The position numbers were made by a program, and so were the translations under genes. From positions 1 to 64,000 of the forward strand of contig JAFGAC010000109.1 of the NCBI GenBank assembly GCA_016933835.1: a DNA stretch of 64,000 nucleotides, given 5' to 3'. Below the pieces are notes generated by a model. It had not been told where the DNA came from. It worked only from the letters and a program-made list of their open reading frames with translations, and did not search any database. Shown in pieces: positions 26,254 to 35,077 of the stretch; within the stretch, counting starts at the first letter, position 1, and every line of letters begins with the position of its first letter. Source of the stretch: Clostridiales bacterium (GTDB taxonomy: Bacteria > Bacillota > Clostridia > Peptostreptococcales > Acidaminobacteraceae).

Positions 26254-28122
26254 ATGACGATAATAAATCAGTTGGATAAAAATAAAATTAAGAAGGGGAT
26301 ATTGATTTGGATTTTATTTGTGGTTATTGTTGCTATCCCTTTGGCGGTGCGTTTGAGAACAAATGTATTGACTGGATCAGTCGCAATGCTCTATGGAGGG
26401 TTTTATAGCCATATTGATGTGTTCCACAAATTCAAATCAGAATTATTGTTGATGATAGGATTTATCTCATTTGTATTGTTGCTGTTCAACTATAAAAAAT
26501 TTATCAATGTTGAAAAGAGCTTGGTTGCAAAACTGGTATTTTTGTATCTTCTTTTCATTATAGCCTCTACGGTGGCGTCGCAATATTTTGATATTGCTCT
26601 TTTTGGAATAATAGAACGTTACGAAGGTTTTTTTGCTCAGTTATCTTATATAGTTTTATTTTATTTGGCATATCTTATTTTTGATGATAATCTAACGAAA
26701 TGGATGTATCTATTCTTTTTGGTCAGTGGAGTATCAATGGCAATTATAGGCTTGATGCAGTATTTTGAAGTGGATTTATTTCAAATGACATGGTTTCAAA
26801 AGATGATAAGCAGCAGTGATTTTCAATTTGGCAGTAGCGGATTCAAGCAAAATTTCTCCAGTAGAACCGTTGTCGGGATGTTGTACAATCCTAATTATAT
26901 GGGTTCCTATGAAGCGTTGATGATTCCAATGCTATTATCGGGCATGTATTATTTCAAATCGAATTTTAACAAGATGATATTTGCTGTTGGTGGAATTTTA
27001 TCAGTTGTCGTATTGATTCTTTCACACTCTTCAGCAGGAATTCTTGGAATAATTAGTGCGCTTGTTGTATTCTTGATTTTAAAATTCGCGAAACTTGACA
27101 AACGGTTAATAATTGGAATTTTTGTGACTGTACTAGTTACATTCGTTGTTTTTTGGCCACATATTAGTCGGTTTACAGGGGATATATGGCGGTCTTTCAT
27201 ATTTGAAGAAAACATTATGGTTGAAAAAGTTAAAATTCTTGATGATGAAATCTTTGTTGAAATGAACGATATAGGAAAAGATTTCAGCGTCAAGTACAAT
27301 AGAGAGACTTCTGAGTTAGATTTTTATGATGATCTTCATCAATTGAAGCAAGTAGGTGTCGTTTCAAACACAGGAGAGTATTATCCTTTGGACAGTACTT
27401 ATGGTTTTGTGACTGTCAATGCAAATATTGCAGGAGTGACGCTGAATTTTTATCCGCTTGATTTGAAAATGAATGAATTTGGGAATAAGGAACTTGTGAT
27501 GCCTAAATTGCTTTATCTTCGACCTGTAGACAAGGAGATAATTGAAGAAAAAATTGTAAACCACATGGATTGGATTAAGGTCAGAAAGACAAATCGAAGA
27601 ATCATAAATGTTAAAAGTGATGGACAACTGAAAGTATACGCTCTTGGTCAAAATTATCAAGATGAAGTAATTTTGGCAGAATCTTATTTTTTCGAGGGTT
27701 ATGAGCATGCTGGAAGTGGACGCGGATATATTTGGTCTCGTTCATTGCCGCTTTTGAAGGATTACCTTGTTATAGGTGCAGGACCTGATGTCTATGCCTA
27801 TGTGTATCCGCAAAATGATATTCTTGGAAAATTGAACTATATGAGCAATGCTTATGGGATTGTTGACAAGCCACATAACACTTATCTTCAGATTGCTATC
27901 AATCACGGCGTTGCAGGACTGTTCTTCTATTTAGCGGCATTAGCGGTGTTTTTATTCAGTGTATTGAAGAAAAACTTACATGGCAATCAAATCATGAACG
28001 GTATTTTTTACAGTATAGTCGCTTTTTCTGTGACAATTTTTTTCAATGACAGTGTTGTTTCAATTGCTCCGATGTTTTGGTTAATCTTGGGGTATGGAAC
28101 TTTAATTATAGAGGATATGTAA
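26254..28122 (+). CDS. O-antigen ligase/polymerase-like membrane protein 2
   Basis: About 622 residues with the same plan as the gene at 22882: N-terminal membrane segments, SHSSAGILGIISALVV, a long external loop with strand patterns (about residues 320-480), then GRGYIWSRSLPLLKDYLVIGAG, DVYAYVYPQND and KPHNTYLQIAINHGV. ATG 26254 is preferred because GGAG lies 9 nt upstream; ATG 26239 precedes that site. The two paralogues share motif order and the FND-S-V tail (NDSVVSIAPMFWLILG against NDSIVAVSPVFWVMLG), so they arose by duplication and were later separated by the Rpn gene and repeats. Confidence 0.75.
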   Translation: MTIINQLDKNKIKKGILIWILFVVIVAIPLAVRLRTNVLTGSVAMLYGGFYSHIDVFHKFKSELLLMIGFISFVLLLFNYKKFINVEKSLVAKLVFLYLLFIIASTVASQYFDIALFGIIERYEGFFAQLSYIVLFYLAYLIFDDNLTKWMYLFFLVSGVSMAIIGLMQYFEVDLFQMTWFQKMISSSDFQFGSSGFKQNFSSRTVVGMLYNPNYMGSYEALMIPMLLSGMYYFKSNFNKMIFAVGGILSVVVLILSHSSAGILGIISALVVFLILKFAKLDKRLIIGIFVTVLVTFVVFWPHISRFTGDIWRSFIFEENIMVEKVKILDDEIFVEMNDIGKDFSVKYNRETSELDFYDDLHQLKQVGVVSNTGEYYPLDSTYGFVTVNANIAGVTLNFYPLDLKMNEFGNKELVMPKLLYLRPVDKEIIEEKIVNHMDWIKVRKTNRRIINVKSDGQLKVYALGQNYQDEVILAESYFFEGYEHAGSGRGYIWSRSLPLLKDYLVIGAGPDVYAYVYPQNDILGKLNYMSNAYGIVDKPHNTYLQIAINHGVAGLFFYLAALAVFLFSVLKKNLHGNQIMNGIFYSIVAFSVTIFFNDSVVSIAPMFWLILGYGTLIIEDM

Positions 28123-28173
28123 AGTTGAATGTGACATAGTTAACTAGAATAGTAGGCAAAAAAAGAGAAGTCA

Positions 28174-28305
28174 ATGAAAAAAATAAAAGCATTGGCGTGT
28201 TTTGAAAATCATATTCCATTCATGGTGGAGGATATGCAATTTTGTGTTATTGCACGGGATTTTAATATAAGAACAGAGAGGTTCTTTAGACTTTCTGCGT
28301 TTTAA
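28174..28305 (+). CDS. Possible 43-residue protein
   Basis: ATG at 28174 with AGAGAAG 7 nt upstream opens a 43-codon frame (MKKIKALACFENHIPFMVED...). No family recognised and no terminator; it may be a chance frame in the 200-nt gap before hutD. Confidence 0.2.
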   Translation: MKKIKALACFENHIPFMVEDMQFCVIARDFNIRTERFFRLSAF

Positions 28306-28323
28306 TATCTAATTTTTAAAAAT

Positions 28324-28941
28324 TTATTGTGGTTTGACAGATAATTCAATAACAGCTCTGAGAATAGTAGTTGAAATATCTGAATTCATTTCAACAAGAA
28401 TAGATTTTTTTGAAGACTGTTGTTCAATCACAAGCAGTGAATTTGATTCAAGAATAAAAGTTTCATTTGCCAGTTTAAAGTTGATAGGAGTATCAAAAGT
28501 ATAAAAAATTTCGAATGTCTCATGAGAATCATTTTTGTGCGTTATGGTCAGTGATAATGAATGATCAATCTGAATCTTCTTTAATGAGCCTTTAACACCC
28601 TTTGCAAGCATTAGATTAAAGTCTTGTACTTTTCCATGGCTGATGGTTTCTATGTCGCCAGGAAATTCATAAATATCAAAGGGGTTTAATAGAATTTCAT
28701 TCATTTCATCATGTTTCAGTGATAAAAGACCATTGAGTGGGGTAATAAATCGATGGATATCAGGCAGTATTGTAAAAACAGATTGATCTGTTTCTACTGT
28801 CGCAGAACTGATTCTGAATTTAAAATCTAAATTTTTATAGGAAGATGAAGTGGGATAAATTATCATTTGTGTTGTTTTGCCTCCGGACCATGCGGAAGTG
28901 ATAAAATTTGACGGGTGAAGTATTAAATAATTAACAGTCAT
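28324..28941 (-). CDS. hutD: HutD-family protein
   Basis: 205 residues with the HutD signature: SAWSGGKTTQMIIYP near residue 17, DFKFRISSATVE, SVFTILPDIHRFI and LSLKHDE. HutD is a bicupin protein found with histidine-use genes; its biochemical role is not settled. Here it is alone, read against its neighbours, with no hutH, hutU or hutI in view. GGAGATCCC lies before the ATG. Confidence 0.85.
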   Translation of the reverse strand: MTVNYLILHPSNFITSAWSGGKTTQMIIYPTSSSYKNLDFKFRISSATVETDQSVFTILPDIHRFITPLNGLLSLKHDEMNEILLNPFDIYEFPGDIETISHGKVQDFNLMLAKGVKGSLKKIQIDHSLSLTITHKNDSHETFEIFYTFDTPINFKLANETFILESNSLLVIEQQSSKKSILVEMNSDISTTILRAVIELSVKPQ

Positions 28942-29288
28942 TGGGATCTCCTTTTGATATTAATCTTATATAAATAATAGCATAAACTACCCTCATATGC
29001 ACTATTGTGGTGAGTTGTGAAACTCCAGTTTTAATCAGTTTACCTCCGCCGTCTCAGCATTTAAAATCTTTGACTTCTGATATAAAAGACTATTGTCATG
29101 CAGCTAGGAATAGATAAATCACAAAACAAGCAAATTTAATTATTTTGGGTGATTTCTTCTTATTTTACATTAATTTTTATAAATAAACGCAATAAAGACA
29201 GTTCGTTCTAATTGATCCTCATTTCATAGAAGAGGGGTATTCTCGTTTCAAATTGATAAAAATTTTGATAGCACAGGGTATGGTTAGG
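28942..29288. other. Divergent intergenic region
   Basis: About 350 nt between the reverse hutD and the forward sensor gene. I saw no gene, no terminator and no riboswitch I can name. It must hold promoters for both genes; only the forward -10 at 29292 is convincing. Confidence 0.4.
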
Positions 29289-29297
29289 TGATATAAT
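29289..29297 (+). promoter_or_regulatory. Extended -10 promoter
   Basis: TGA-TATAAT (TATAAT 29292-29297), 31 nt before the ATG of the HD-GYP sensor; -35 unclear. Confidence 0.5.
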
Positions 29298-29327
29298 CAT
29301 AAAAAACATTGGAACGGATGAGAAAAT

Positions 29328-31262
29328 ATGTTAAAACTGATAATTAGAATACTGATAGTTTTTTTTATGGCAATTATGATAATTCCGAGTTTTGCCGTTG
29401 CAGAAACGATAAGAGTGGGAATCTATCAGAATCCACCTTTGGTAGGTCTTTCCGAAGAAGGAGTGCCGGAAGGTTTTTTTGTAGATATTTTAAATTTTAT
29501 TGCAGAAAAAGAGGACTGGCAAATTGATTATCAGTTCGATTTTTTGGATGAAGATTTCAAAAAAATTGAAAATGGGGAAATTGATCTCTTATTGGCTATT
29601 GCATATTCTCCTGAAAGATCAAATACATATTTTTTTAATCAAGAAACGATTTATACTAACTGGGGACAGATATATGCTAATAAAGATGAGAAAATAGAAA
29701 GCTTTTTAGATTTGGAAGGAAAGACGCTGGGTGTTGAAAAGGGAGATATTCATTATATCGGGCCAAATGGCATAAAAAACCTGTTAGAAGGCTTTAATGT
29801 CAAGGTGAATTATGAAGAATACCCTGGTCGCGTTGAAATGTTCAGGGATCTTGAATCTGGAAAAATTGATGCGATAGTTGTCAGCAGGCTATTTGGCGAA
29901 TATTATAAATCTAACTATGATATACACTTGACACCGATCCAATTCAATCCTATAAAAATAAAAATGATTGCGGGCAGCGAGCAAAATCAATATTTACTTG
30001 ATGTCATTGATTGCCATCTGATTTTGATGAAAAATGACGACAATTCCATTTATCACACTGCACTCAACAGTTTTTTAAGTCTCGATTCAAAACCGAAGTT
30101 GAGTGAAACTGCGCTGAGACTTTTGTTGATATTGGTGACGACACTGATTATTTCAAGTATGGGGTTTATTGTCAGCAGAAGGACAATTAGAAAACAGAAC
30201 AAAGATATGATAGAGCAGAACAATCAATTGAAACGATTGATCAATTATCAGACTGAATTGACTGCAATTACAAAAATGGAAGAACTTTTCATAGAGCTTG
30301 TCAACCAATTGAAATTGATTTTGAATATGGATGCGATCAATGTTGTTTCTATTCTTCAAAAGGATGATGAACTTGTATTGGATACGAGAGATTTTATTTC
30401 TGGAGAGTATATACAATACGAAAATAAAAATATTGATGTAGTGCCATTTAAATATATGAACCATGAAATATTAAATGAGTTTACAAGATCAAATGAAAAA
30501 ATCAAGTATCTAAAGCATGCTGTTGTCGCTAAATTTGGAAGTTCATATAATAATAATGGTTATTTGTACATTGAAGCAGATATCAAAGTAATTGAGAAAG
30601 AGATTTTTAGTATTTATATCTTCAATGTGCTTTTGAATTTAAAGTCGATTATCACCAATATTGCAAGAAATAGAGATCAGATGAAACTGTTTGTTTCATT
30701 GGGTGAGCTTATAGAAAAAAGAGATGCAAGTGTTGCCAATCATGTAAAAAGGGTTTCAGAAGCGACGAAATATTTGGCTGAAAAATGTAAATACAGTGAT
30801 GAGAGGATTTACAATATTGTAATTGCCAGCTCTATTCACGATATTGGAAAAATATACGTACCGGACTATATTTTGAATAAGCCAGGGAAACTGACTGCTG
30901 AAGAATTTGAAATTATTAAAACTCATTCAACTGACAGCTTTAAAATGATTGATGATTTGAATCAATCATTATCCAAAATGGTGCATGAGGTGGTTAGGTA
31001 CCATCATGAAAATTGGGATGGGACAGGATACCCTGAAGGATTGCGTGAAGAGGAAATTCCTCATGAAGCAAGAATAGTCAGTGTAATAGATGTATTTGAG
31101 GCTTTGACTCATGAAAGGCCATATAAGAAGGCGTGGCTTTTTGAGGAAGCATCAAAGTATATTTTTGAAAACAGGGGCATTAAATTTGATCCTTTGATAG
31201 TGGATGAGTTCATGAAAGTGAATGAGGAAATATGCCGGATTTTTAAAAAGTATCCGGATTAA
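29328..31262 (+). CDS. Substrate-binding-domain sensor with HD-GYP phosphodiesterase output
   Basis: 644 residues. Signal/anchor, then an SBP-type-3 periplasmic binding domain (about 25-245; IRVGIYQNPPLVGL, GFFVDILNFIAE, DLLLAIAYSPERS), one membrane span (about 265-283), a coiled linker, a GAF-like region (about 300-455) and an HD-GYP domain (about 460-640). The HD-GYP residues are canonical: SIHDIGKIY, RYHHENWDGTGYP and RIVSVIDVFEAL. Known family role: hydrolysis of cyclic-di-GMP. Inferred: the external domain binds a small ligand, perhaps an amino acid, and gates the enzyme. No usable ribosome site beyond GGAACGGATGAG is seen. Confidence 0.9.
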   Translation: MLKLIIRILIVFFMAIMIIPSFAVAETIRVGIYQNPPLVGLSEEGVPEGFFVDILNFIAEKEDWQIDYQFDFLDEDFKKIENGEIDLLLAIAYSPERSNTYFFNQETIYTNWGQIYANKDEKIESFLDLEGKTLGVEKGDIHYIGPNGIKNLLEGFNVKVNYEEYPGRVEMFRDLESGKIDAIVVSRLFGEYYKSNYDIHLTPIQFNPIKIKMIAGSEQNQYLLDVIDCHLILMKNDDNSIYHTALNSFLSLDSKPKLSETALRLLLILVTTLIISSMGFIVSRRTIRKQNKDMIEQNNQLKRLINYQTELTAITKMEELFIELVNQLKLILNMDAINVVSILQKDDELVLDTRDFISGEYIQYENKNIDVVPFKYMNHEILNEFTRSNEKIKYLKHAVVAKFGSSYNNNGYLYIEADIKVIEKEIFSIYIFNVLLNLKSIITNIARNRDQMKLFVSLGELIEKRDASVANHVKRVSEATKYLAEKCKYSDERIYNIVIASSIHDIGKIYVPDYILNKPGKLTAEEFEIIKTHSTDSFKMIDDLNQSLSKMVHEVVRYHHENWDGTGYPEGLREEEIPHEARIVSVIDVFEALTHERPYKKAWLFEEASKYIFENRGIKFDPLIVDEFMKVNEEICRIFKKYPD

Positions 31263-31265
31263 AAA

Positions 31266-31291
31266 AATAAGCCCTTTATAGAGGGCTTATT
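31266..31291 (+). terminator. Rho-independent terminator
   Basis: Perfect 10-bp stem AATAAGCCCT / AGGGCTTATT with loop TTATAG, 4 nt after the stop codon. Confidence 0.85.
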
Positions 31292-31529
31292 AAAATAGGA
31301 GAATTAATGATTCACAAGAAAAAGTTTTTATAGAGAAACTTTCTTCTTACATTAATTAATAGGTAAATTTTTAACAAATTTCCTATTAATTTAAGTATAA
31401 ATGAAGAAAATGAAGAATGCAACAATTTTGTGATATATTTTTAACAAAACGTGATAGGCAGAATATTAAGGTGTTGTTTTTCTTTTAATAACTTTCTCAA
31501 TTTGATACTATATTCACGGAGGTATATAA
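31292..31529. other. AT-rich intergenic region
   Basis: No gene. Contains a small hairpin (AAGTTT-TTATAG-AGAAACTT, about 31322-31341) and A/T tracts. A GGAGG site at 31519-31523 serves the next gene. Confidence 0.4.
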
Positions 31530-33914
31530 ATGTATATAGAGCGACTAAAGGATATAAAATTAAATGAAAAAAACATATATGGATCAAAAGCGGCGAACCT
31601 TGGATTCTTGATTAGAGAAGGATTCAAAGTGCCATGCGGAGTGGTTTTAGGTATTGAAAATATTGAAGATATTGACTACACGCAAGTGAAATCTTACCTG
31701 TCTTATGATAAATTATATTCTGTCAGATCAAGTTCAACCTTTGAAGATGGAGATCAGTTGTCTTATGCAGGTCAGTATGAAACAATATTAGGCGTCCATA
31801 TGGATAATATTGAAGAAGCGATTGTAAAAGTCCATGATAGCCAAAATAATATAAGGGTTTCAAGTTACTCTGAAAGTGATATGAAAGGACACTATTTTGG
31901 TGTCATTGTTCAAGAAATGGTAAATGCAGATGTCTCAGGTGTCATTTTTACAGCAAATCCCATAAACTCTGACAGAAAGCAAATGGTGATTGAATCTATT
32001 TATGGATTAGGAGAAAATATTGTTTCAGGTTTGGTAAATACAGACAGATATACCTATGATAAAGAGAAAAAAGATTTGTTGGAAGTTGTTTCAAATATTA
32101 AAGATAAGCGACTTGTTATTAAGGAAAATCAATTAGTTGATGAAATTATTATGGATGAAGAGCCATCACTCAAGTATGAAATGAGTCTAAAAGTATTTGA
32201 TGTTGCTATGGCAATAGAAAAGTCCTATGGCAGTCCTCAGGATATTGAGTATGCAATATTTGAAGGAGAAGTACACATTCTTCAAAGCAGACCGATTACT
32301 ACCTTGTGGCCGGAAGTTGAGGATGTAGAAAAGAACCATATTCTGCTTTCTTTCAATGCGATACAAGTAATGATGGATCCCATAACACCCCTTGGAATGA
32401 GTACCTTGAAAGATGTGCTTGCTATAAAATCAAAGACAGGGAAATCTTATCTGAACCATATCAATGGTTATATTTATGTTGATGTGCACGCACTATTATC
32501 AAATCGTTACTTGAAGAAAACAATCAGTAAATTTTTAATGTTTGCTGATACAGATATGAAAGCTATTTATGATCAAATGAAAATAGAAAAAAATTCAAGG
32601 GCAAAAGATTTTTTTGTGTTTATCAGTATGATGAAATTTGCTTTTCCTAAAGCTTTAAGTGCATTCAGGAGAGTCAGGTCAAGAAATTACATGAAGTATG
32701 TCGATGAAGCTGAAGCGCTTGTCATGAACTATGATGTGGTTTTCAGACAAGAAGAAAAAAAGGTTGAGAGCATTGAACAAAGAATCAATGTCATAGAAGA
32801 AACATTAGACGGTATTTTAATGAAATTGTTTAAGGATATGATGCCGAATATCGCGGCAGGAATCATAGGAAGATCACGCATTACTAAAAAATATGGCAAT
32901 GACGTACTGGACATTGTTGAAAAAGGCGTTGAAGGGAACCTTTCAACTGAGATGGGATTATCTTTAGAAAGACTGTCTGATTATTTGTTGATTCACTATA
33001 AAGGTATCGATAATTATAAAGTAATAAAGGAAATTGTCAATCATGATAGCGCTTTTGCATCTCTTTATAATGGATTCATTGATAAGTTTGGATTCCGTGG
33101 CGTTGGTGAAATAGATTTAGGAAAGCCAAGATACAGAGAAGACACAGAGAGCTTTGATAAATTAATCTATTCCCAATATGAAAATGGAGAGATAGGAAAG
33201 ACGATAGAGAGATTTCAAGCAATGAAAAAAAGAGCTCTCAGCTACCAAGTTGAAGATATTGCGAAAGACCAAATGATTGGTTCTTTTCGTGCTTTGATGG
33301 CATTGAGGGAGCATCCAAAGTACGCAATCAGTAAAATGTTGTGGGCTGTCAAAGAGGTTTATTTATCAGTAGCTGATGATTTTGTACATCTGGGGAAGAT
33401 TGATGATAGAAATGATATTTTTTATCTCTATAAAGAAGAGATTCAAGAAGATAGGGAGTCCTATCTTGAGTTGATAATCGACAGAAAAAAACAATATTTA
33501 AAACAAAAGAAAATGAAATTTCCAAAAATAATGACAGCTGACGGTAAATGTTATTATAACAAAGTGATTCCTAGAAAAGGAGTTATTGTAGGAACTGGGG
33601 CTTCATCTGGCAGAATAAAAGCGCAAGTTACCATAGCATATACGATAGATGATATAAAGAATTTGAAGGGCAAAATATTGGTGACAAGATTCACAGATCC
33701 AGGATGGACGCCAGTATTTAATCAAATCAGTGGACTGATTACTGAGGTGGGCGGACTAATGACCCATGGCAGTGTTGTGGCTAGAGAATATGGACTCCCG
33801 GCTGTCGTAGGGGTAAAAGATGCAACTGCACTCTTTAAAGAAGGTCAGTGGGTTACAATTGATGGAAATCTTGGAACGATAGAAATAAATAATAATTTAG
33901 ATAACCCCTTGTAA
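31530..33914 (+). CDS. Rifampin-phosphotransferase / PEP-synthase-like dikinase
   Basis: 794 residues. N-terminal ATP-grasp domain (1-270: GSKAANLGFLIREGFKVP, VRSSSTFEDGD, GVIFTANPINSDR, LQSRPITTLWP), a middle domain (about 290-690) and a C-terminal swivelling phospho-His domain (GGLMTHGSVVAREYGLPAVVGV, catalytic His). It lacks the PEP/pyruvate TIM-barrel of true PEP synthase. The three-domain order and the QSRPITTL motif match rifampin phosphotransferase (RPH), whose members move the beta-phosphate of ATP to rifampin. Housekeeping substrates are possible and resistance is not proven. GGAGG site 7 nt upstream. Single gene; its terminator doubles as the start of the next promoter. Confidence 0.75.
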   Translation: MYIERLKDIKLNEKNIYGSKAANLGFLIREGFKVPCGVVLGIENIEDIDYTQVKSYLSYDKLYSVRSSSTFEDGDQLSYAGQYETILGVHMDNIEEAIVKVHDSQNNIRVSSYSESDMKGHYFGVIVQEMVNADVSGVIFTANPINSDRKQMVIESIYGLGENIVSGLVNTDRYTYDKEKKDLLEVVSNIKDKRLVIKENQLVDEIIMDEEPSLKYEMSLKVFDVAMAIEKSYGSPQDIEYAIFEGEVHILQSRPITTLWPEVEDVEKNHILLSFNAIQVMMDPITPLGMSTLKDVLAIKSKTGKSYLNHINGYIYVDVHALLSNRYLKKTISKFLMFADTDMKAIYDQMKIEKNSRAKDFFVFISMMKFAFPKALSAFRRVRSRNYMKYVDEAEALVMNYDVVFRQEEKKVESIEQRINVIEETLDGILMKLFKDMMPNIAAGIIGRSRITKKYGNDVLDIVEKGVEGNLSTEMGLSLERLSDYLLIHYKGIDNYKVIKEIVNHDSAFASLYNGFIDKFGFRGVGEIDLGKPRYREDTESFDKLIYSQYENGEIGKTIERFQAMKKRALSYQVEDIAKDQMIGSFRALMALREHPKYAISKMLWAVKEVYLSVADDFVHLGKIDDRNDIFYLYKEEIQEDRESYLELIIDRKKQYLKQKKMKFPKIMTADGKCYYNKVIPRKGVIVGTGASSGRIKAQVTIAYTIDDIKNLKGKILVTRFTDPGWTPVFNQISGLITEVGGLMTHGSVVAREYGLPAVVGVKDATALFKEGQWVTIDGNLGTIEINNNLDNPL

Positions 33915-33928
33915 AAGGGGTTGTTTTT
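33903..33928 (+). terminator. Terminator overlapping the dikinase stop codon
   Basis: AACCCCTT (33903-33910) pairs with AAGGGGTT (33915-33922), then GTTTTT. Its loop contains the TAA stop and most of the next promoter's -35. Confidence 0.8.
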
Positions 33929-33955
33929 ATTTATAATAAAACCGACCAGTCAGTC
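33909..33955 (+). promoter_or_regulatory. Promoter and probable TetR operator of the RND efflux operon
   Basis: TTGTAA (33909-33914), 17-nt spacer, TATAAT (33932-33937). The imperfect palindrome ACCGACCAGTCAGTC (33941-33955) follows at once, over the expected start. GACC-xGTC sites of this type are common for TetR/AcrR regulators, and a TetR gene closes this operon, so autoregulation is likely. Confidence 0.65.
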
Positions 33956-33969
33956 AGGAGGAGAAAAAA

Positions 33970-35076
33970 ATGAAAAATAAATGGATAATAGGATTAATTT
34001 TAATAGTATTTGTTATGAGTGGATGCACAGCAACAACAGAGGATATAATAGCAAAAGAAGTTTATGTTCCGGTAGAAGTCATGCAGGCAGAAGAAGGAAG
34101 CATATCAAAAACATTGACTTTTACGGGAGAAATTTCTTCGGAAGCTTCAGTAGTAGTTACGCCAATGCTGATGAGTGCTGAGGAAGCTTTGCAAGTGCTT
34201 GTAAAAGTTGGGGATTACGTTGACAAAGATCAAGTGATGGCTGTGTTGTCTGCTGACAATACATCAGATCAAGTTGAAAGCTCAAGATTGCAGTATGAGT
34301 TGGCTAAAAGCAGCTATGATGCGCAGTATGAATCATACTTGAATGCGGTAGAAAGCTTCGAGAAAATTAAGTTGTTATATGAAGCAGGTGCTGTGAGCAA
34401 GTCTGAATATGATGGTGCAAAATTAAGAGCCTCAGATTCACAATTGTCTCTTCTAAAAGATCAGCTCAATCAAGCCAAGTTTGCTTATAATAATTCATTG
34501 GGAAATTTGGATGATTTGAATTTGAAAGCACCAGTCAGCGGCATTATCAGTGAAATAAATATATCAGAAAATAATATGGTATCTTCACAAAACACCATTA
34601 CGGTTCTTAATCTTGAAAATTTAGAAGTTAGTTTCTATATACCAGAAGGAAAGATTGGAACTGTAAAACCAGGGATGCCTGTAACTATTTCAATACCTTC
34701 AATCAATAAGACCTTCGATTCAGTGGTTGAATGGATTAACCCACAAAAGGATGCAGGAAAAAACATGTATAAAGGCAATCTTCTTTTAAAAAATATGGAT
34801 GAAGAAATTTATCCGGGGATGAAAGCATTTGTAGATGTGAAGCTTTCAAACGACACGACATATCTTCTACCTGTCGATGCAATCATGTTTGACGAAGAAT
34901 ATTATGTCTATGTTGTAAATCAAGAAAAGCCTTTAAGAACAATTGTTGAAATTGGAGAAGATAATGGTGAAAAAATAGAAATTCTATCAGGTCTTACTGG
35001 AGATGAATTCATTATAGTAAAAGGTCAGAATTTTGTAAAAGAGGATTCAATAGTAAAAGTCGTAAGGGGGCAATAA
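33970..35076 (+). CDS. RND efflux adaptor (membrane fusion) lipoprotein
   Basis: 368 residues. Lipoprotein signal with lipobox VMSGC (Cys19), biotinyl-lipoyl-like barrel (TLTFTGEISSEASVVV, VKVGDYVDKDQVMAVL), helical hairpin (about 100-170), lipoyl return strand (LNLKAPVSGIISEINI), then beta-barrel and membrane-proximal domains. HlyD/AcrA family. It links the RND pump encoded 2 nt downstream to whatever lies outside. AGGAGGAG site before the ATG. First gene of a three-gene operon. Confidence 0.9.
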   Translation: MKNKWIIGLILIVFVMSGCTATTEDIIAKEVYVPVEVMQAEEGSISKTLTFTGEISSEASVVVTPMLMSAEEALQVLVKVGDYVDKDQVMAVLSADNTSDQVESSRLQYELAKSSYDAQYESYLNAVESFEKIKLLYEAGAVSKSEYDGAKLRASDSQLSLLKDQLNQAKFAYNNSLGNLDDLNLKAPVSGIISEINISENNMVSSQNTITVLNLENLEVSFYIPEGKIGTVKPGMPVTISIPSINKTFDSVVEWINPQKDAGKNMYKGNLLLKNMDEEIYPGMKAFVDVKLSNDTTYLLPVDAIMFDEEYYVYVVNQEKPLRTIVEIGEDNGEKIEILSGLTGDEFIIVKGQNFVKEDSIVKVVRGQ

Positions 35077-35077
35077 G

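Noticed and set aside
28942-29290. Possible riboswitch between hutD and the HD-GYP sensor
   Set aside because: GC-richer patches (GCCGTC, CTCCGCC) were compared by eye with cyclic-di-GMP, TPP and lysine riboswitch cores and did not match.
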